Positions 1 through 13,625 of a stretch of DNA of 64,000 nt are shown here, one piece after another. How positions within the stretch are numbered: the first letter of the stretch is position 1; each line of letters begins with the position of its first letter. The notes under the pieces were generated by a model. The model was not told where the DNA came from, made no database searches, and was given only the letters and a program-made list of their open reading frames with translations. The stretch lies in NCBI GenBank assembly GCA_003508835.1, contig PUFA01000315.1, positions 1 through 64,000 on the forward strand, given 5' to 3'. This DNA comes from Eonycteris spelaea. Lineage: Eukaryota; Chordata; Mammalia; Chiroptera; Pteropodidae. Made by a program: the position numbers and the translations under genes.

Positions 1-225
1 TCTGGATTTTGATTCATAGTTAGAAAAGCCTTCCCACTGAGAAATGAATTTTCATCTAGAATTTTAAGGACTTCTCTTTTTACATATAAATTCTTGATGA
101 ATCTGGAATTTATTATAGTATACAATGAACAATGTAAATCCAATTTTTCTTTCTTCAGAGAGCCACCCATTACCCCAGGACCATTTTTTAAATAATTCAT
201 TTTTATCTTTTCATCTCTTTAAGGC
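1..225 (-). mobile_element. L1 ORF2 fragment, antisense, old
   Basis: The + strand resembles the complement of the 3' half of L1 ORF2 (ATAGTTAGAAAAGCCTTCCC, later GAATTTATTATAGTATACAA). It continues beyond the left edge. Confidence 0.5.
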
Positions 226-3000
226 GCTATATACATGTTTCCTTGCATAAGCATAAAGAAACTCTGGAAGGATATATAAGAAGCTAAGAAAAGTGTGGCG
301 TATGTAAGGGGAGAGATGAGAGGAAGGATATAGGGCAGGTAGTAGGCATATGGAACAAAAGAATAGTATAGCCTTTTCGCTGTATTTTTCATTTAATTTA
401 ATTTTAATATTACCTAATCAAAAATAAAATATAACATAATTTTAAAAATATATTTGATGGTCAAAAACTGGACCCCTTTTCTATCTGTTGTCATATTGTA
501 ATTATGCTATTCTCAATACTTTATAATTAATATAAAATTAAAATGATTGTTTATTAGACATTTTTATAAAACCTTAGGTATCTCAACATTTTTCGCAAGA
601 AAGCAGATATAAATTGAAGTATTTTAACCAAGAGCAGACCTAATCGATGAATAATTAATTGGGCTTATTCATCCCAGATTTTGAAAGTTACTCATTATGA
701 TGAATAAGGAGAAGATAATGAATGTATAATTAACAATTTATTATAGCTTTTATATTCTGAGAACACCATTAGTTTTCTTTTACATCCTCATGTAATGGAT
801 TAATTTTACAACTCTGAATAATGACCAAAGACTCTTGCAAAATTTTTCTGAGGTAAGAAAACAATTTTATTGTTTTCAAGTAATATTTTTGTTGTTACTC
901 TTCTTAGACAAACACGATAATCATTTGGAAATTTTATCACTTCAGTATAGCTGCTATTCAGGTTACTTGAGACAATACATTGTCTTCACAGTTGACTTTT
1001 TAAACAATCTTCAATTGTTAAAAGACGTATCCAAAAAATATCTGCACATTTTCCTAATATACTATGGCGTACCTCTTAAGATCATCTGAGAGCTATTGTT
1101 GGAAGTCACTATGGAAACTATTTCTTTCCTAAGCAATTACATTTAACCTAATAAGATAAAGACAAAGACCTATATGAGAAAGTTTTCATGTCTATAGGCT
1201 GACAGGAATAAACTTACCTGTTATTTCTAAAGCAATAGCAAACACTTCATCAGGGTCTACATATGGTGATGCATCCTACAATATTAAATCATTTTTTAGC
1301 CAAAAAATATTTATTTTACTTTTGCTCAGATAAATTATAAATCATTTAATTAGTAAGAAATAGTTGGAGCTTAACACTATGGAACTGTACAAACCAGGAT
1401 ACTTTCAAGATCAAGTGACAGAAAAGTGTCAATGAGAAGACCAAAAACTATATCTCCTGCTGAATCCAGGAGTTTAAACAATGTCATCAGGACTCTCTTC
1501 TCTTGCCTCCTTGACTTTAGTTCTGCTTGCCTCTGCTTTGCTTGGTATCAGACAGGACTTGTCTGTGTGGCAGCAAAACAGTCACAGGTACCCCTAAAAC
1601 CACATGAATTAGAGAAATCGGAAACCAGGAAGGCTCTAAATGACCCAGTTTGAGTTACGTGCCATTCCTATAGTAACCACTGAAGTCAGGGAGATGTACT
1701 CTTACTGGGTAGGCCGTAAAATAAGAGGGTTTAGGAAACATGACCTGGCCAGGCCTAGCTAATTGTTATGAAGTGGGAGAAGGGGTGGCCCCCTAAAAGA
1801 GAGATGCTGAAAGAATGGCACCCATTATTCTCTCCAATAGGCTCAGGAAATGCCTTCCACTTCTACAGGCAGAAATAAGCAATACAAGATAGCAAACTTT
1901 AAACCAAGTCTTGGGGGCAAGCACAGCCCAAGAATGGAAGATCAAAGTTTCAGTTGGGTCAACAAAATGTCATTTCTCTCCATCCACATCCTCCTCTTGG
2001 AAATGTACCCTTTTCCTGCAGTCCTCCAGGCCAGATAGTCTGGCTCTTTGCCGTAGCTGCTCAGATCCCAGGCCAACTACTACTGAATCCTGGCCCTCAA
2101 AAAGCCCAAATTCTCAATTCCTAGCTATATGCTGCTGCTCTTCCAGCTCCATCTTTAAACTACAAATGTAATTACAGTTATAGCACATTCATACACTTAT
2201 AAATCCCCTTTGCATGGGTCTGATTCTCAATTTATAGAGATTAAAAACTGGTGCTCATAGACGTTTTAAATTAATTGCCTAGATTTACATAGGAAGGTTT
2301 TGAGCCAGGTCTTCTTTCCTGGGTCTTATTATTTTTCCCCTATACACAGCGTCCAGGTTCTCTCTGGATCTAACTCATTATATGTTTGGCCCTGGGTACT
2401 GCTGTCAGTCCAACCTTCTTTCATTTGCTCTTGCCTTCTCATCTCAGCTTCCTTCCCAACCCTCATACATTATATAACTTTCATCCTGATACTTTTGCTC
2501 TAAAGACGCAGTACTATTTTGGTAATGAAGTATGTTTTTCTGTTTGGATTTTTTAAGTAATTAAAGTATGTGGGAAGTGAAAAAGAAGATTAGTGAAAGA
2601 GAAAAACATATTTCTCATCAGAATCTGCAGCGTTCCTCCTCATCCTCACCAAGAGAAGGAAAGGGTTTGAAAATGGCAGTCCAAAAACGATGAGTACAGT
2701 TCAAAGGGACACTACAAAAGGAAATAAGAGACTATGTGTCAGTTTTTTAAATAAGAGAATTGACATGAAGGGTACTTGCTTTGGCACATCTGAGAAAGTA
2801 TAGGAAAATACAGTATTGCAATTTATTTGCAATATATTTAAGCTGTTTATGTTGATTACTTGTTAAATTAGACTGGGAATTCCGCCAACTTCTGTTGACT
2901 TTATACAACCAAAATTCTCTCTTTAGCTTAGGATGGATGATAAATAAACGCTTGTGACTGATCTGTTACCATTTTCCCTTTCACTAAACTCCTTAGATAG
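226..3000. other. Intergenic, no gene recognised
   Basis: AT-rich sequence with a somewhat GC-richer part at about 1,400-2,500. Open frames are at most about 86 codons and look random. No repeat family was assigned with confidence. Confidence 0.6.
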
Positions 3001-3007
3001 ATGAGGA

Positions 3008-3008
3008 T

Positions 3009-3054
<46 letters not shown>

Positions 3055-3092
3055 AAAATCGATAGATGGATGATGATAGATAGATGATAGAT
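3008..3092. repeat. (GATA)n microsatellite
   Basis: About twelve uninterrupted GATA units to 3054, then a degenerate continuation to about 3092. The antisense reading gives the LSIYLSIYLS low-complexity frame, which is not a gene. Confidence 0.95.
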
Positions 3093-5585
3093 AAAACCAT
3101 CTATGAAACCCAAATTTCTTATTAAATCCAAAGCATAGAGGTTGGGGTGGTGATTCTAAATCAAATAGATCAAAAACTAATTGAGTAATGGATTATGGGA
3201 AAAGCCTAAATTTCAATGAAATAAATAAGGAGTTGGACTCTAATACAGCTGCACGTGTAATTCTTTACATAAGAAATCCATACCACTGACTGACAATGGA
3301 ACATGTGATGTACATAGAACTAGTTAGAGGAAAGGAAATTGGAAACATGCTCACTATTAAAAAATCTACTTAAATGTATTGTGCCTTTTTTCTCATGAGG
3401 AAAACAGCATTATTTACTGCAATGAGATGTGAAGGTTTAACAACATAGCACACACAAGGGGCTTGGCACTGATATACTTGCATTGATATACTCAGTTAAA
3501 CAAAAAATACTTCAGTTCAAACATTTATTTAGAACCAAATGCAATGCCTTTCTATATAGTAAAACACCCTAGCAAAACTCTGTACTATTAGATGATAATA
3601 TAACTCTTACAAGTACATGTCGTTTTATAGTTTACAAAGTATACTGTATAGTGTAGAATGAGTTACTGAACCAAAAGATTGAACTTCTTATGCCAACTTT
3701 GCTGGAAATGTTACATCTGTGATCTTTGTCTTGATTTAATCTCTCTGAAACTCATTTTCATGTCTCTGAGTGAGAACACTACAAACTGCTTCAGAGGATT
3801 ATGATGAAGATTAACTGTGACAAGGGAGGTAGCTTAAGAGACGGAGTAACTAGAACATTCCTAAGACATTTCCCATTCCTAAGACAAGAGCAAGGCCAGT
3901 GAAACTCACCAATTGTTTGAATATAAATGAATTCTAAAATAAGAAAAATTATATGAATGCATGCATTCAAGAGTTAAATAATAGTATTAAATTATTGTCA
4001 CATTCATAAATTATACTTTGAAAAGCATAAAGCATTTCCTTCATCTTCCAGCATACCCACATCTTCCACACTTTTGCAACTGCTTTCTATTATACATTGT
4101 TGTTTTAATGTAAATATACTTTTTTGCCTGATCATATATTATTTATTTGGGATTTTCTTTCTAATAAAAATTGTCACTTATCATAAAATCATTACAACCA
4201 ATTTATTTCTTTTCAAATTTTTTCATCTGTACAAAGCTACACAGGCATGGTTGGCATTTTTTATTCAAAACACATCAATAATAATTGAGGCCATGGTACA
4301 CTTCATTTTTTTTCTGTCAAACTGAAGTCAACCATTGTACTATTCGGAATATTAATGGAGAGCCTGTCAGATGTTCAAATAATAGTGGACCAATGTTTAT
4401 CAAAGTCATTATACTCAAGAAAAACAAAAAGCAACAACCCTGGATATCTAAAGTACATTAAACATTTTTTTTCAGGTTACCTTATTTAAGTCTTCAATTC
4501 CTATAAAAAATAAATTAATATGTGGCCAGTACTGAACAAAATTAATTACTATGTAACCAGTACTGAACAAAATATGCTAAATCCAAGTACAATGTAATCA
4601 GAATTATTAATGTGATAGAGTAAAACAGAAAAAGTTATGCCAGCTTCTTATTCCATAGTTAAGAGAAATCTATGGTTCAAATGTTACCTCTCTGCTAATG
4701 GAGTAAATGATTATTCTTCTTAATGTTATCCAGAAGAACTTACCTAAAATAAATTTTCTCTTTTTCTAAATATGCTGAATTAATGATCCATAGCATATCA
4801 TTCCTATTTGGGGAATAAAGTGTCATGTTTCAGTTGAAAATAACTTTTGAAAGGCTACTTGAAGAATTAAAAGATACATAAATCAGAGGATATAGCTTAA
4901 AAAAGAAAAGAAGCCTCCAGCCATGAATATTTACAGAAATAATTAAGCAAAGTCACCTAATAAGTATAATTTCCAAGTCAGTAAAACATACGTATAACCC
5001 AATTAAAAGTTGTAATATAGCTGAGGAAATTATGTATTAACCAGAAAGAAATATTGATCAGCTATAAAATTATAGATAGAGTAGTCTTTTGTAAACACCA
5101 ACAGTGACTACCCAGATAGTGTCCATAAAAAACAAGAAAGTTAGCTAACAGACTTTCTTGTCCTAAAATTCATTTCCATGTAGGTTTACATGAGAAAAAA
5201 ACAGATTCTGGATGATAGGAGTATTCCATTTCTTATCACAGGGATAATGGCACATGACAAATTGGCACTCTGATTTTATATATTAGTTTTAAGAGTTTGG
5301 GTGTTTTTTATTTTTAAGTTGACTATGCCCTACTGGAGTAATGCTCCCACAGATGAGGCAATGTGACAACATAGATTCATTAAGGATAGATTAGCAATTT
5401 TTAAGATGAGAATTTATTTCTAATTTTTTCCAAAGAAGATGGTTAGATTAGATTGTATGACTTTCCAGATCATCTTATTTCTTGACACAAATAACCATTA
5501 TATAATTTGGTACTTTTTTTGTGGGATTTTTATATATGTACTTTGTTTTTATAATATGCTAAGGGTCTCCTGGAATTTAACTTAA
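3093..5585. other. Intergenic; MIR-like piece near 3690-3870
   Basis: AT-rich. The stretch 3710-3850 resembles a MIR core and 3' end (TCTCTGAAACTCATTTTCAT, then GAGGATTATGATGAAGATTA). The rest shows no gene. A CAGTACTGAACAAAAT-type motif recurs at about 4525-4545 and 4557-4575. Confidence 0.45.
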
Positions 5586-5589
5586 AAGT

Positions 5590-6600
5590 CACTGACATGA
5601 TGCATCTAATAAGGAGATAATATTCAAATTTTACAAAGAATTCATTCAACTCAACAACAACAACAAATTCAATTTAAAAAGAAAACCTGAATAAGCATTC
5701 TTCAAAGAGGAAATACAGATGGCAATAGACATATAAAAAAATCATATATAATGATCACTAATCATTAGAGAAACTCAAATTAAAACCACAAAGAGATATC
5801 ACCTCACACTTGTCAGAATGGCTATCATCAATAAATCAAAAAACAAGTGTTGGCAAGGATGTGAAGAAAAGGGAACTCTCATACACTGTTGGTGGTATTG
5901 CAAAAAAAAATGGTACAGCCACTATGGAAAACAGTTTGGAGATTCCTCAAAACATTAAAAATAGAACTACCTTTTGACCTAGCAATTGCACTTCTGGGTA
6001 TTTATCCAAAGAAAACAAAACCACTAATTCATAAAGATCTATGCACCTCTCTGTTTATGGGCACTATACCCAATAGCCAAAATAGTAAAGAAACCTAAGT
6101 GCCCATCATTAGATAAGTGGATAAAGAAGAAGTGGTACATATATATGATGGAATATTATTCAGCCATAAAAAATGAAATTTTACTATTTACAATGACATA
6201 GTTGAACCTAGAAGGTATTATACTGAGTGAAATAAGTCAGACAAAGAAAGACAAATACCATATGATTTCACTTACATGCTGAATCTAAAGAACAAAAGAA
6301 ATGAATAGACTAAATGAAAACAGACTCAGATATAGAGAACAAACCGATGATTGCCAGAGAGGAGGGTATTTGGGAGTTGGTGAAAAAGATGAAGGGATAA
6401 AGAAGTACAAATTGACAGTTAAAATAGTCATGGTGACATAGAGTACAATATAGGATATATAATCAATAGTGTTGTAATGGCTACGTGTAGAGCCAATGGG
6501 TGCTAGTGTAATTGAGGGGAACCACTTCATAAACTATATAATGTTTAACGAATGTACTGTATACCTGAAACCAATATAAAATTTTTTTAAAAAAATTTAA
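5590..6600 (+). mobile_element. L1 3' end (ORF2 C-terminus and 3'UTR)
   Basis: Sense L1 landmarks in order: AACTCAAATTAAAACCACAA, ATATCACCTCACACTTGTCA, GAATGGCTATCATCAATAAA, ATATTATTCAGCCATAAAAA and ATAAGTCAGACAAAGAAAGA, then a 3'UTR ending CCTGAAACCAATATAAAATT. The coding frame is broken many times. Confidence 0.9.
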
Positions 6601-7034
6601 ATATCATTAAGATACTCTAGCAGCTTCTGCAGGGATAAAATGGGGTCATTTAGAGAAAGACATATCATCCTCTTCTGAGAAGATGAGAAAAAGATTTAAG
6701 TCCAACACTATCTGGCTCCAAAACTCTTTTATTAATGTGTGGCCTTTAGAGACACTATGGCATAAATCATCTTGGGTGGGTACAATTTCAAAATCATTTG
6801 CTCCAATTCAATTCAGGACAAGGAGCATCTATATATCAAATGCCTTTAGAAACTCAAATTACACCGTGGGCTGATAGGCTATCAAAATGAAATTCTGTCA
6901 CTGACAGCAGGAGCTGGGCAGTGGAGGAGGGAACAGAGAAAGAAAGATGCTCAAATTCATCTACTGAGATAAAAGTCACAGAAAAGGAAATGGGCACGAG
7001 CAGGTTAATTTCATGTCCTTCAAGACACTCTGCC
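6601..7034. other. Intergenic, nothing recognised
   Basis: Mixed-composition sequence between an L1 3' end and a MER5-like element. No gene or assigned repeat. Confidence 0.5.
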
Positions 7035-7225
7035 CTAGAAAGGTGATTTTCAAATTTGCTCAAAGATAACAGCTACATACAACCAGTTAAAAACTCTCAG
7101 ACCTCGTCTTAGACCTACTAAACCACAGTGTGTCCAAGGGAAGAAACCTGGTAACTTGGCAGTCTGTGCATATAATGAAGTCTCAGGTAATTCCTCCCAA
7201 GTATGTTTGGGATGCACCGTTTGAA
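7035..7225 (+). mobile_element. MER5A-like hAT-Charlie MITE
   Basis: The pattern fits MER5A: a GTGATTTTCAAA start, CAGACCTCGTCTTAGACCTA and ACTAAACCAC in the middle, and a right end of GGGATGCACCGTTTGAAAAG. Divergence is high, so the subfamily is uncertain. Confidence 0.55.
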
Positions 7226-7439
7226 AAGAGAATGTCAAGTTATTGGCTGAGACAGTGCCTCTATGTGCTTGTGGTGATATTCTGAGCCTTGGGAATGGTG
7301 ACCTTCATTCCTAATAAAATTAAAGTCGAGTTCTTAGAGTTAGTATATGAGCTCTGATTCAGATGAGCAGATGATTCAGATGAGGCTCACAATGCAGGGC
7401 GAGAGCTTAAGCAGATTCAATAATAAAAAGTTAGGTTTC

Positions 7440-7640
7440 AACCTTTTCTGTCTGGCTTATTTCACTTAGTATGATTATTTCAAAATCACATGATATCGCT
7501 TATATGTGGAATATAAACTTAAAAGCAACAAATGAACAGGACAAACAAACAGAGACTCATGGACATGGATAATGGACTAGTCATTACCAGAGAAGAGGGG
7601 GAAGGGGAAAAAAATAAATAAAATGTTATAAAGGAAGGAG
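7440..7640 (+). mobile_element. Short L1 3' fragment
   Basis: Truncated L1 3' end (TGGCTTATTTCACTTAGTAT, TTATATGTGGAATATAAACT, AGCAACAAATGAACAGGACA). Its tail leads straight into the purine-rich tract, which probably expanded from the poly(A) tail. Confidence 0.7.
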
Positions 7641-7664
7641 GAAAGAAAGGAGAGAGACAGAGAC

Positions 7665-7696
<32 letters not shown>

Positions 7697-8052
7697 GGAA
7701 AAAAGGAAGGATGGAAGGAAGGAAGAAGAAGGAAGGAAGGAAGGAAGGAAGGAAGAAGAAAGAAAGAAAGAAGAAAGAAAGAAAGAAAGAAAGAAGAAAG
7801 AAAGAAAGAAAGAAAGAAAGAGAAGAAAGAAAGAAGAAAGAAAGAAAGAAAGAAGAGAAGAGAGATGGAAGGAAGGAAGGAAGGAAGGAAGGAAGGAAGG
7901 AAGGAAGGAAGGAAGGAAGGAAGGAAGGAGGGACAGAGGGAGGGAAGGAGGGAAGGAAGGAAGAAGGAAGGAAGGAAGGAAGGAAGGAAGGAGGGAGGGA
8001 GGGAGGGAGGAGGGAGGGAGGGAGGGAGGGAGGAAAGAAAGGAAAGAAGGTT
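7640..8052. repeat. Purine-only GGAA/GAAA/GGGA microsatellite tract, about 410 bp
   Basis: Almost unbroken purines on the + strand: (GACAGA)n, then (GGAA)n, (GAAA)n, a long pure (GGAA)n at about 7867-7928, and (GGGA)n near the right end. Such homopurine mirror-type sequence can form triplex DNA, and GGAA arrays are ETS-factor sites. The K/R/E-rich and L/P/S-rich open frames on the two strands are artefacts of the repeat. Confidence 0.97.
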
Positions 8053-10889
8053 AGGTAAGGCAGTCAAATCCTATTACCAGTTGCAATTATTTTAAACAAA
8101 CAAACAGACGGTTGCAAATATTGACTTTTTCAGCTACATTTTTATCATCAGTACAAAAGAAGTGATGATATCTAATTTATAGATGCTGATTATAGAAGCT
8201 CTTATGATAAGCAAGTTAAATAATGCATTTGAAAGTGCTACATAAATGTAAGGGATTATGACTACCAAGTAAGAGTATGAGGGCAAGTGTTGGCTTTAGG
8301 AGAGTCCAACAAGGCATGTCCTTATAGGTGGGTAGGGAAACATTGCAATGGAAATGTGGAATGAAAGAGATATACTATGTGGCTGGCTAAGTGGCAGCAG
8401 ATGACAGCCAGTCTATTGGCCTGTAGTTCACCCGAGACTGCCATCTCCTGATATAGAAAGAGTGAAATAGGATTCAAGTTACTTGAGGAGCAATCAGGGA
8501 GCTGGAAGCTTACCAAGATAAGATTCAGACATATGGGGAAAAATTCAGCATACACTTCCTGGAAATGGAGTATGTGATAGGAGCTTCGTGCAACACAAGT
8601 TTTTAGCACTGAAAGCAAAGTCAGAACAGGAAAGGCGGCAGTGAGCTATTCCTAACACTTCAATTCCCCTTGGTCAAATCTGGCAAAATTGAGCTTACAA
8701 ATGGAAAGAAAATATCAGCTGTGAAGAGTGTAGAGATTCAGGAAGGTGCAATACACTAAACTGATGCGGTAACACTTATTTAACCACAAAATGGTGTTCA
8801 AAAGACACATCTGCTGCCAGCCAAAGATCCTGGCTCTACCCAGAGGTTTTAAACACACATAGCTTTTCAGGTCAGGCAGGTGATGTACACAGAAGGGGAA
8901 TGTGAGCATTGTTGGAATTTAGACTGCAATAGCACAAATGCAGTGAAATTCAGATTTTTGAAAACCTCACCAGAAACAAAAATGGTCTCTGGGCTAAATT
9001 AAACCCCAAGTGACCAGGTTCTTACCATCACTTAGCCCATGAATGACCCAGGAAAGAGGGCACAGAAACAGATAGGGTGATATCTTCATTAATATTACAA
9101 AATTTTTTTTTAAACTTCAGATTCAGATTTAAGGAACATTCAGGTAACACCTACTATAATCCAGACACCAGATGAGACCCTCCCAATACATATAATGTGT
9201 ATGTATTTAGGAAAGAATCAAATTAATGTGATGATCCTAATCCTAGAAAACAACATCCCAAAACTCTGACTAAAGTATTTTAATAATAATAGTAATTATA
9301 ATGTTATTACTAGCAATACCAATCAAATAATTAAGTAAAATGTAATAAGCAAAGCAGAGAAAACAATTAGACCTACAGATATTAGAACATTTAACCTTTT
9401 AAATGTAGGTATATTCTCTTGAGAACCTATAATTATATTTCAGGCATTAAAAAACAAAAACTATCCCAAGTGAAAACATGTTACATAAAATGCAAATTCC
9501 CATTAATCCTTACTGATTTCAAGGTCTTGCATAAGAATTCTTACCTGCTTAGAAGTATTCACGATGAATTTTAAATATCTGCTTTTATTGCTGCTTTTAA
9601 AAGGAATTATATCACCTCTTGAAAAACAGCAGGCATAGAGTGCCCTCTAGGGTCTCATATGTGTTTTTGATGCCAAATCAAGCTTTTCACCAGTGTTCCC
9701 TTTGCTCACGTGTATTAACTGTTCCACAAGTATAAATGTTTACCTATTCTTTGAAACTTTCCCCATGACCTTTCTCTTTTCTCTTGAAATTCTTCGTGGA
9801 GAATCTCTTTCCTTCCAATGTCTTCAAATACCTTCTACAGTCTAGAAACACTTAAATTTACCACTACAGACCTATCTCCTAACATCTAGACCCATATTCC
9901 TGCTGCCTATCTTACTTACGTCTCCTTCATCTACAGCATCAAAAGAGCCCTGAAGTTGAAATCAAAGACACATAGCACATTTGAGGCAAGATGCTGTAAA
10001 TGAAAAAGGAGGCAAAACTGACTTGGAACTGTCCTCTCCAGCTATAGCTGAACTCAGAAAAATGACTGAGAGGAACTAAAGGCACCAGAGGTACCTTGAT
10101 CCCCTCCATCCTGGTACCACTCCACTTGTACTCTACATTAAATGTAATTTGTTACTGTGTGTTCAAGGTGTTGGCCTCTCTAAAAAGCATAATGCACAAG
10201 GGTTAGAGGGACAAGCTACAGATGCTACAACTGATACCCAAACCAAAATTCGTATTCATCATCTCACATCTCTATCACCCTTTATATATTTTTCTCTCCC
10301 TTCTGTCTGGCAGGCTGCTCAGTCCCTCCTCAGCTTATCCAAGTTGCTTCCTAGTAGAATGACCCTGATCTTCAACCTGAGCATCTAAGCTCTTAATTGG
10401 TTTGTTCTTATCATGTATGGTCACTGCAATTGTGAGTTCATCATTATCACTAGTGGAAACACCAATGGATCTCCTGAGTTCCACTATTTAGTAGAAATTC
10501 TAGTTCTTCATGATATTGCAGCTCGTTTCCCCTATAAATATAATTCAGCATATGTAATTATTTTCTTCTGCTGCTGGTCTGCTGATATAAGGATCCTATA
10601 ATAAATCAGGAGTTACTTTTCACTCTCTTGAAGAAGTCAAAACTTCAAGTTCAGTGGACACTTACTGTGTTGCTGAGTGAAAATATTCTCCAAATCTAGA
10701 AGAGGTTAGTTATCAAGGAGGGAAAGTACAAATTCCATAAGTAGGCCTCAGGGAGTGATGGTGAGAAGGATGAGTTCTGTTTCCATCTTCTGTTTCCTGG
10801 ACCTGTGTATTTTAGCCAGCAATACACCTCAGTATATATTAGCCAATAATTCGAGGCAATCTTGAAGGGCGTTAACTGAGCTATTCTGT
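8053..10889. other. Intergenic, no gene recognised
   Basis: Unremarkable AT-rich sequence. Open frames up to 98 codons show no protein-like pattern. No repeat family was assigned. Confidence 0.55.
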
Positions 10890-13625
10890 AACCTTAATCA
10901 TCTGATTCTTTCCAAGCAATGTGGTGCACACTAGAACCAGGGGACCTCTTGGCCATGCATCCGCTTTCGTACCTCTTTCTCCATGAAATGAGTACCTTGA
11001 TTTGAGAGGATGTTGTATGGTATTGCTTTTGTAAGTCACATTGTGTAAGTGCTTGAATGGTGGTGTTGCAGAAGTGCTGGTAACAAGTAAGGAAACCCAT
11101 CTCTAGAGAAGATATCAATTTAAATAAGAAAGGTTCACTGTCATCTTCAAGTGGAAGAGAGTTGGTGTAATCAACTGGCCAATCTCCTTGAGGGATGATA
11201 ACATATTAGAAGTTTGTCATTAACCTCTCTTTCTAACAGGTCCAGCATTCAGCAGCAGCAGTAGCTAGATTGGCCATAGTGAATAGGACTCCATGTTATT
11301 GAGCCCATACACAGTCTTCATCTCTGCCACCACTGCTACTCTGTTTATGAACCCATTATGCAAGCATTGAGGTAGCTTAAGACAGAAGCTGACCAACACT
11401 CACTAGAAGGGTTATTCTGTCCACTTGATTGTCTTTCTCCTGTGTCGGATGTGTTCCAATGGACAATAGCATGAAATAAGAAGAGTCACACACACTCACT
11501 CATGTTCAGCCCATGCCTCTTCCTCAGACTTTATGTCCCCATTCTTCTAATCTTGTTCATTCCAGTCCTTTGACCAAGCAAAGCCACTCACTCCTTGGAA
11601 GGTACACCGTACCTCAACCCACTTCTCCTTTATACAAGTAAACGACTATGTCTAATGCTCACACCTCTGCTCACTGGGAATATTTTTTTTCCCCACTGTC
11701 CTTTAGGGCTACCCTCAAGTAAGGCTATAAAGAGGTAGCAGCCCATATTTGGTTCCACATCCTAAGGCCATCCAACTCGGAGGAGGGCTTCGGCATATGA
11801 ATTTGGTGATGGTGGTGGGGACACAAACATGCGACCCATGACGATGGAGCAATGTGCCGTAGCTAAGGCCCCTCAAGACAGACTTTCTTGGCCCATTTTG
11901 AAAGTTGGTTGCAGATTCATTTTAAAAAAAAAAATTCTATCTGTGAACTAGTCCCATATATATGAGGTGAGGGATATATGTTAGTGCATCAGAGACAGGT
12001 AAACAGAATTTGGGTCACCTATTGACACAATTTGTTTGTCCTTATGACTTGCTTGGCCCTGATGCCAAAAGTACCATTTCCATTTGTCTTAATGTAGTCA
12101 AGCTGCCATAATAAAAATTCCATAAGCTAGATGGCTTATAAACAACAGACATTTATTTCTCACAATTCTGGGAGCTGGGGAGCCCAAGATCATGAGACCA
12201 GCAGGTTTGGTGACTAGTAAGAACCTGTTTCCTCATAGACAGCTTTTTTTTTCTGTAACCTCACATGGTATAATGGGCAAGGAAGCTTCTCAGGACCTCT
12301 TTGGTAAGGGCACTAATTACATTCATGAAGGCTCCTCCCTTGTGAAACAATTACCTCACAAAGCCCCTCACCTGCTGATACAGTTACCTTGCAGGTTAGG
12401 ATTGTGAGATATGAATTTGTGGGAAACACAAGCATTCATACCCTAGCACCATTTTACAGAGAATTGCCAGTGTGCTCATCCAACCTTTACAACCCAGTGG
12501 TCTACCCAGGTTGTGGTGGGCAGCTGATGGGCAGGTGCTTAGTCTCCACAAGTGCCCGGCAGTACACCAGAAACTGTGGCTGGCAATTCTCTCCTATGAA
12601 ATACATAATCTTGCTCTAAAACCATAGTAGTCTGTGCTGCAACTCTCCTGTTTGGGCTTCCAGGTACTCCATATGGAGTCCTTATCTGTCTCTTGCACAG
12701 TTGGATCTACCTGAGAGCCAGGGCAGCTTGCAGTACAGGCTGGACCTGCTGCAGAGTCCTTTTGCCATTGGCCCCACTCGAAACTGGCAACCATCAAAGT
12801 CACCACATAAGGGGGAAAGAACTATTTTTAAGTGCAATGTATGCTACTTAAAAATCCAAAGAGGCCTGCTAACCACTCTACCTGTTTTCTTAATTGTGCT
12901 GGATATGAGGTAAATAACTTGTCCTTTACCATGGAGAGAATATCCTGCAATGTCTGAGGTCACTGAATCTCTAAAAACGTCAACAGTAAAGCCATGCTCT
13001 GAAACGTGACAGGGTTTTACTCCCACCATTTGACATGAATGTTGTTACTGGGGCAACTAGGGTACTTCCTTCTTGCAAGGTCAGTTAGCGTGATGGCCTC
13101 AGTGTAGTGGATCAGTGTAACGATCTGTGAAATGTTAAGATAATCAAAGTTCCTGCAGACCTCATTTTAATAGAGAGCAAGAGCATTGATATTGCCCTGG
13201 GGCAAGACAGTAAATGTGTATCACTGTCCATCTAACAAAAAGTAAATTGACTTTGAAATTCTCGGTTCACAGGAATTGAAAAGAATGAATTTCCTAGATC
13301 AATATCAAGAACCAGAGTCTTTATTGATCTGTTCTAGTAGAAATAAAATATTTGGCACAGCTGCAATTAGTCATATGACAAAATCCACATGATCATTGCA
13401 TGGGTCAAATAGGTAAACTGAAAGAAAATATGTTAGAAATAACCCTGTGTCCATTAAGTCTTTGAGGTTGGCACCAACCTCTGCAATTTCTCCCAGTTTT
13501 AGTTTTACTTATTCTTTTTTGTTTTTTTCTTGGTGCAGAGAGTTGAACACATCTCGGACAGATTTAGGCCAGCACTCCATTTAAAACCTGCTCTTCCAAA
13601 GTTTCACCTTAACCAGGGTTCATGA
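10890..13625 (-). mobile_element. ERVL-type endogenous retrovirus internal region (pol), decayed, antisense
   Basis: The nucleotide pattern on the + strand resembles the complement of MaLR/ERVL internal sequence. The stretches are 11230-11480 (GATTGGCCATAGTGAATAGG, TCCATGTTATTGAGCCCA), 11490-11880, and 13150-13500 (CTGCAATTAGTCATATGACA, TCTTTGAGGTTGGCACCA). These correspond to reverse-transcriptase and neighbouring parts of pol. No long frame survives. An MLT1-like LTR interrupts it at about 12095-12452. A related piece may lie at 24500-25000. Confidence 0.65.
12095..12452 (-). mobile_element. MLT1-like (MaLR) LTR inserted in the ERVL remnant
   Basis: Characteristic MLT1 features in reverse: GCTGCCATAATAAAAATTCC, TGGCTTATAAACAACAGACA, TCACAATTCTGGGAGCTGGG near the left end, then CCTCACATGG and a terminal part ATGAATTTGTGGGAAACACA. 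It is moderately diverged, with a shortened middle. ERVL-like sequence continues on both sides. Confidence 0.7.

Noticed and set aside
2928..3131. 67-codon frame with repeated LSIY
   Set aside because: Translation of the (GATA)n array.
7519..8095. 182-codon antisense L/P/S-rich frame and 115-codon sense K/R/E/G-rich frame
   Set aside because: Both are translations of the GGAA/GAAA/GGGA microsatellite.
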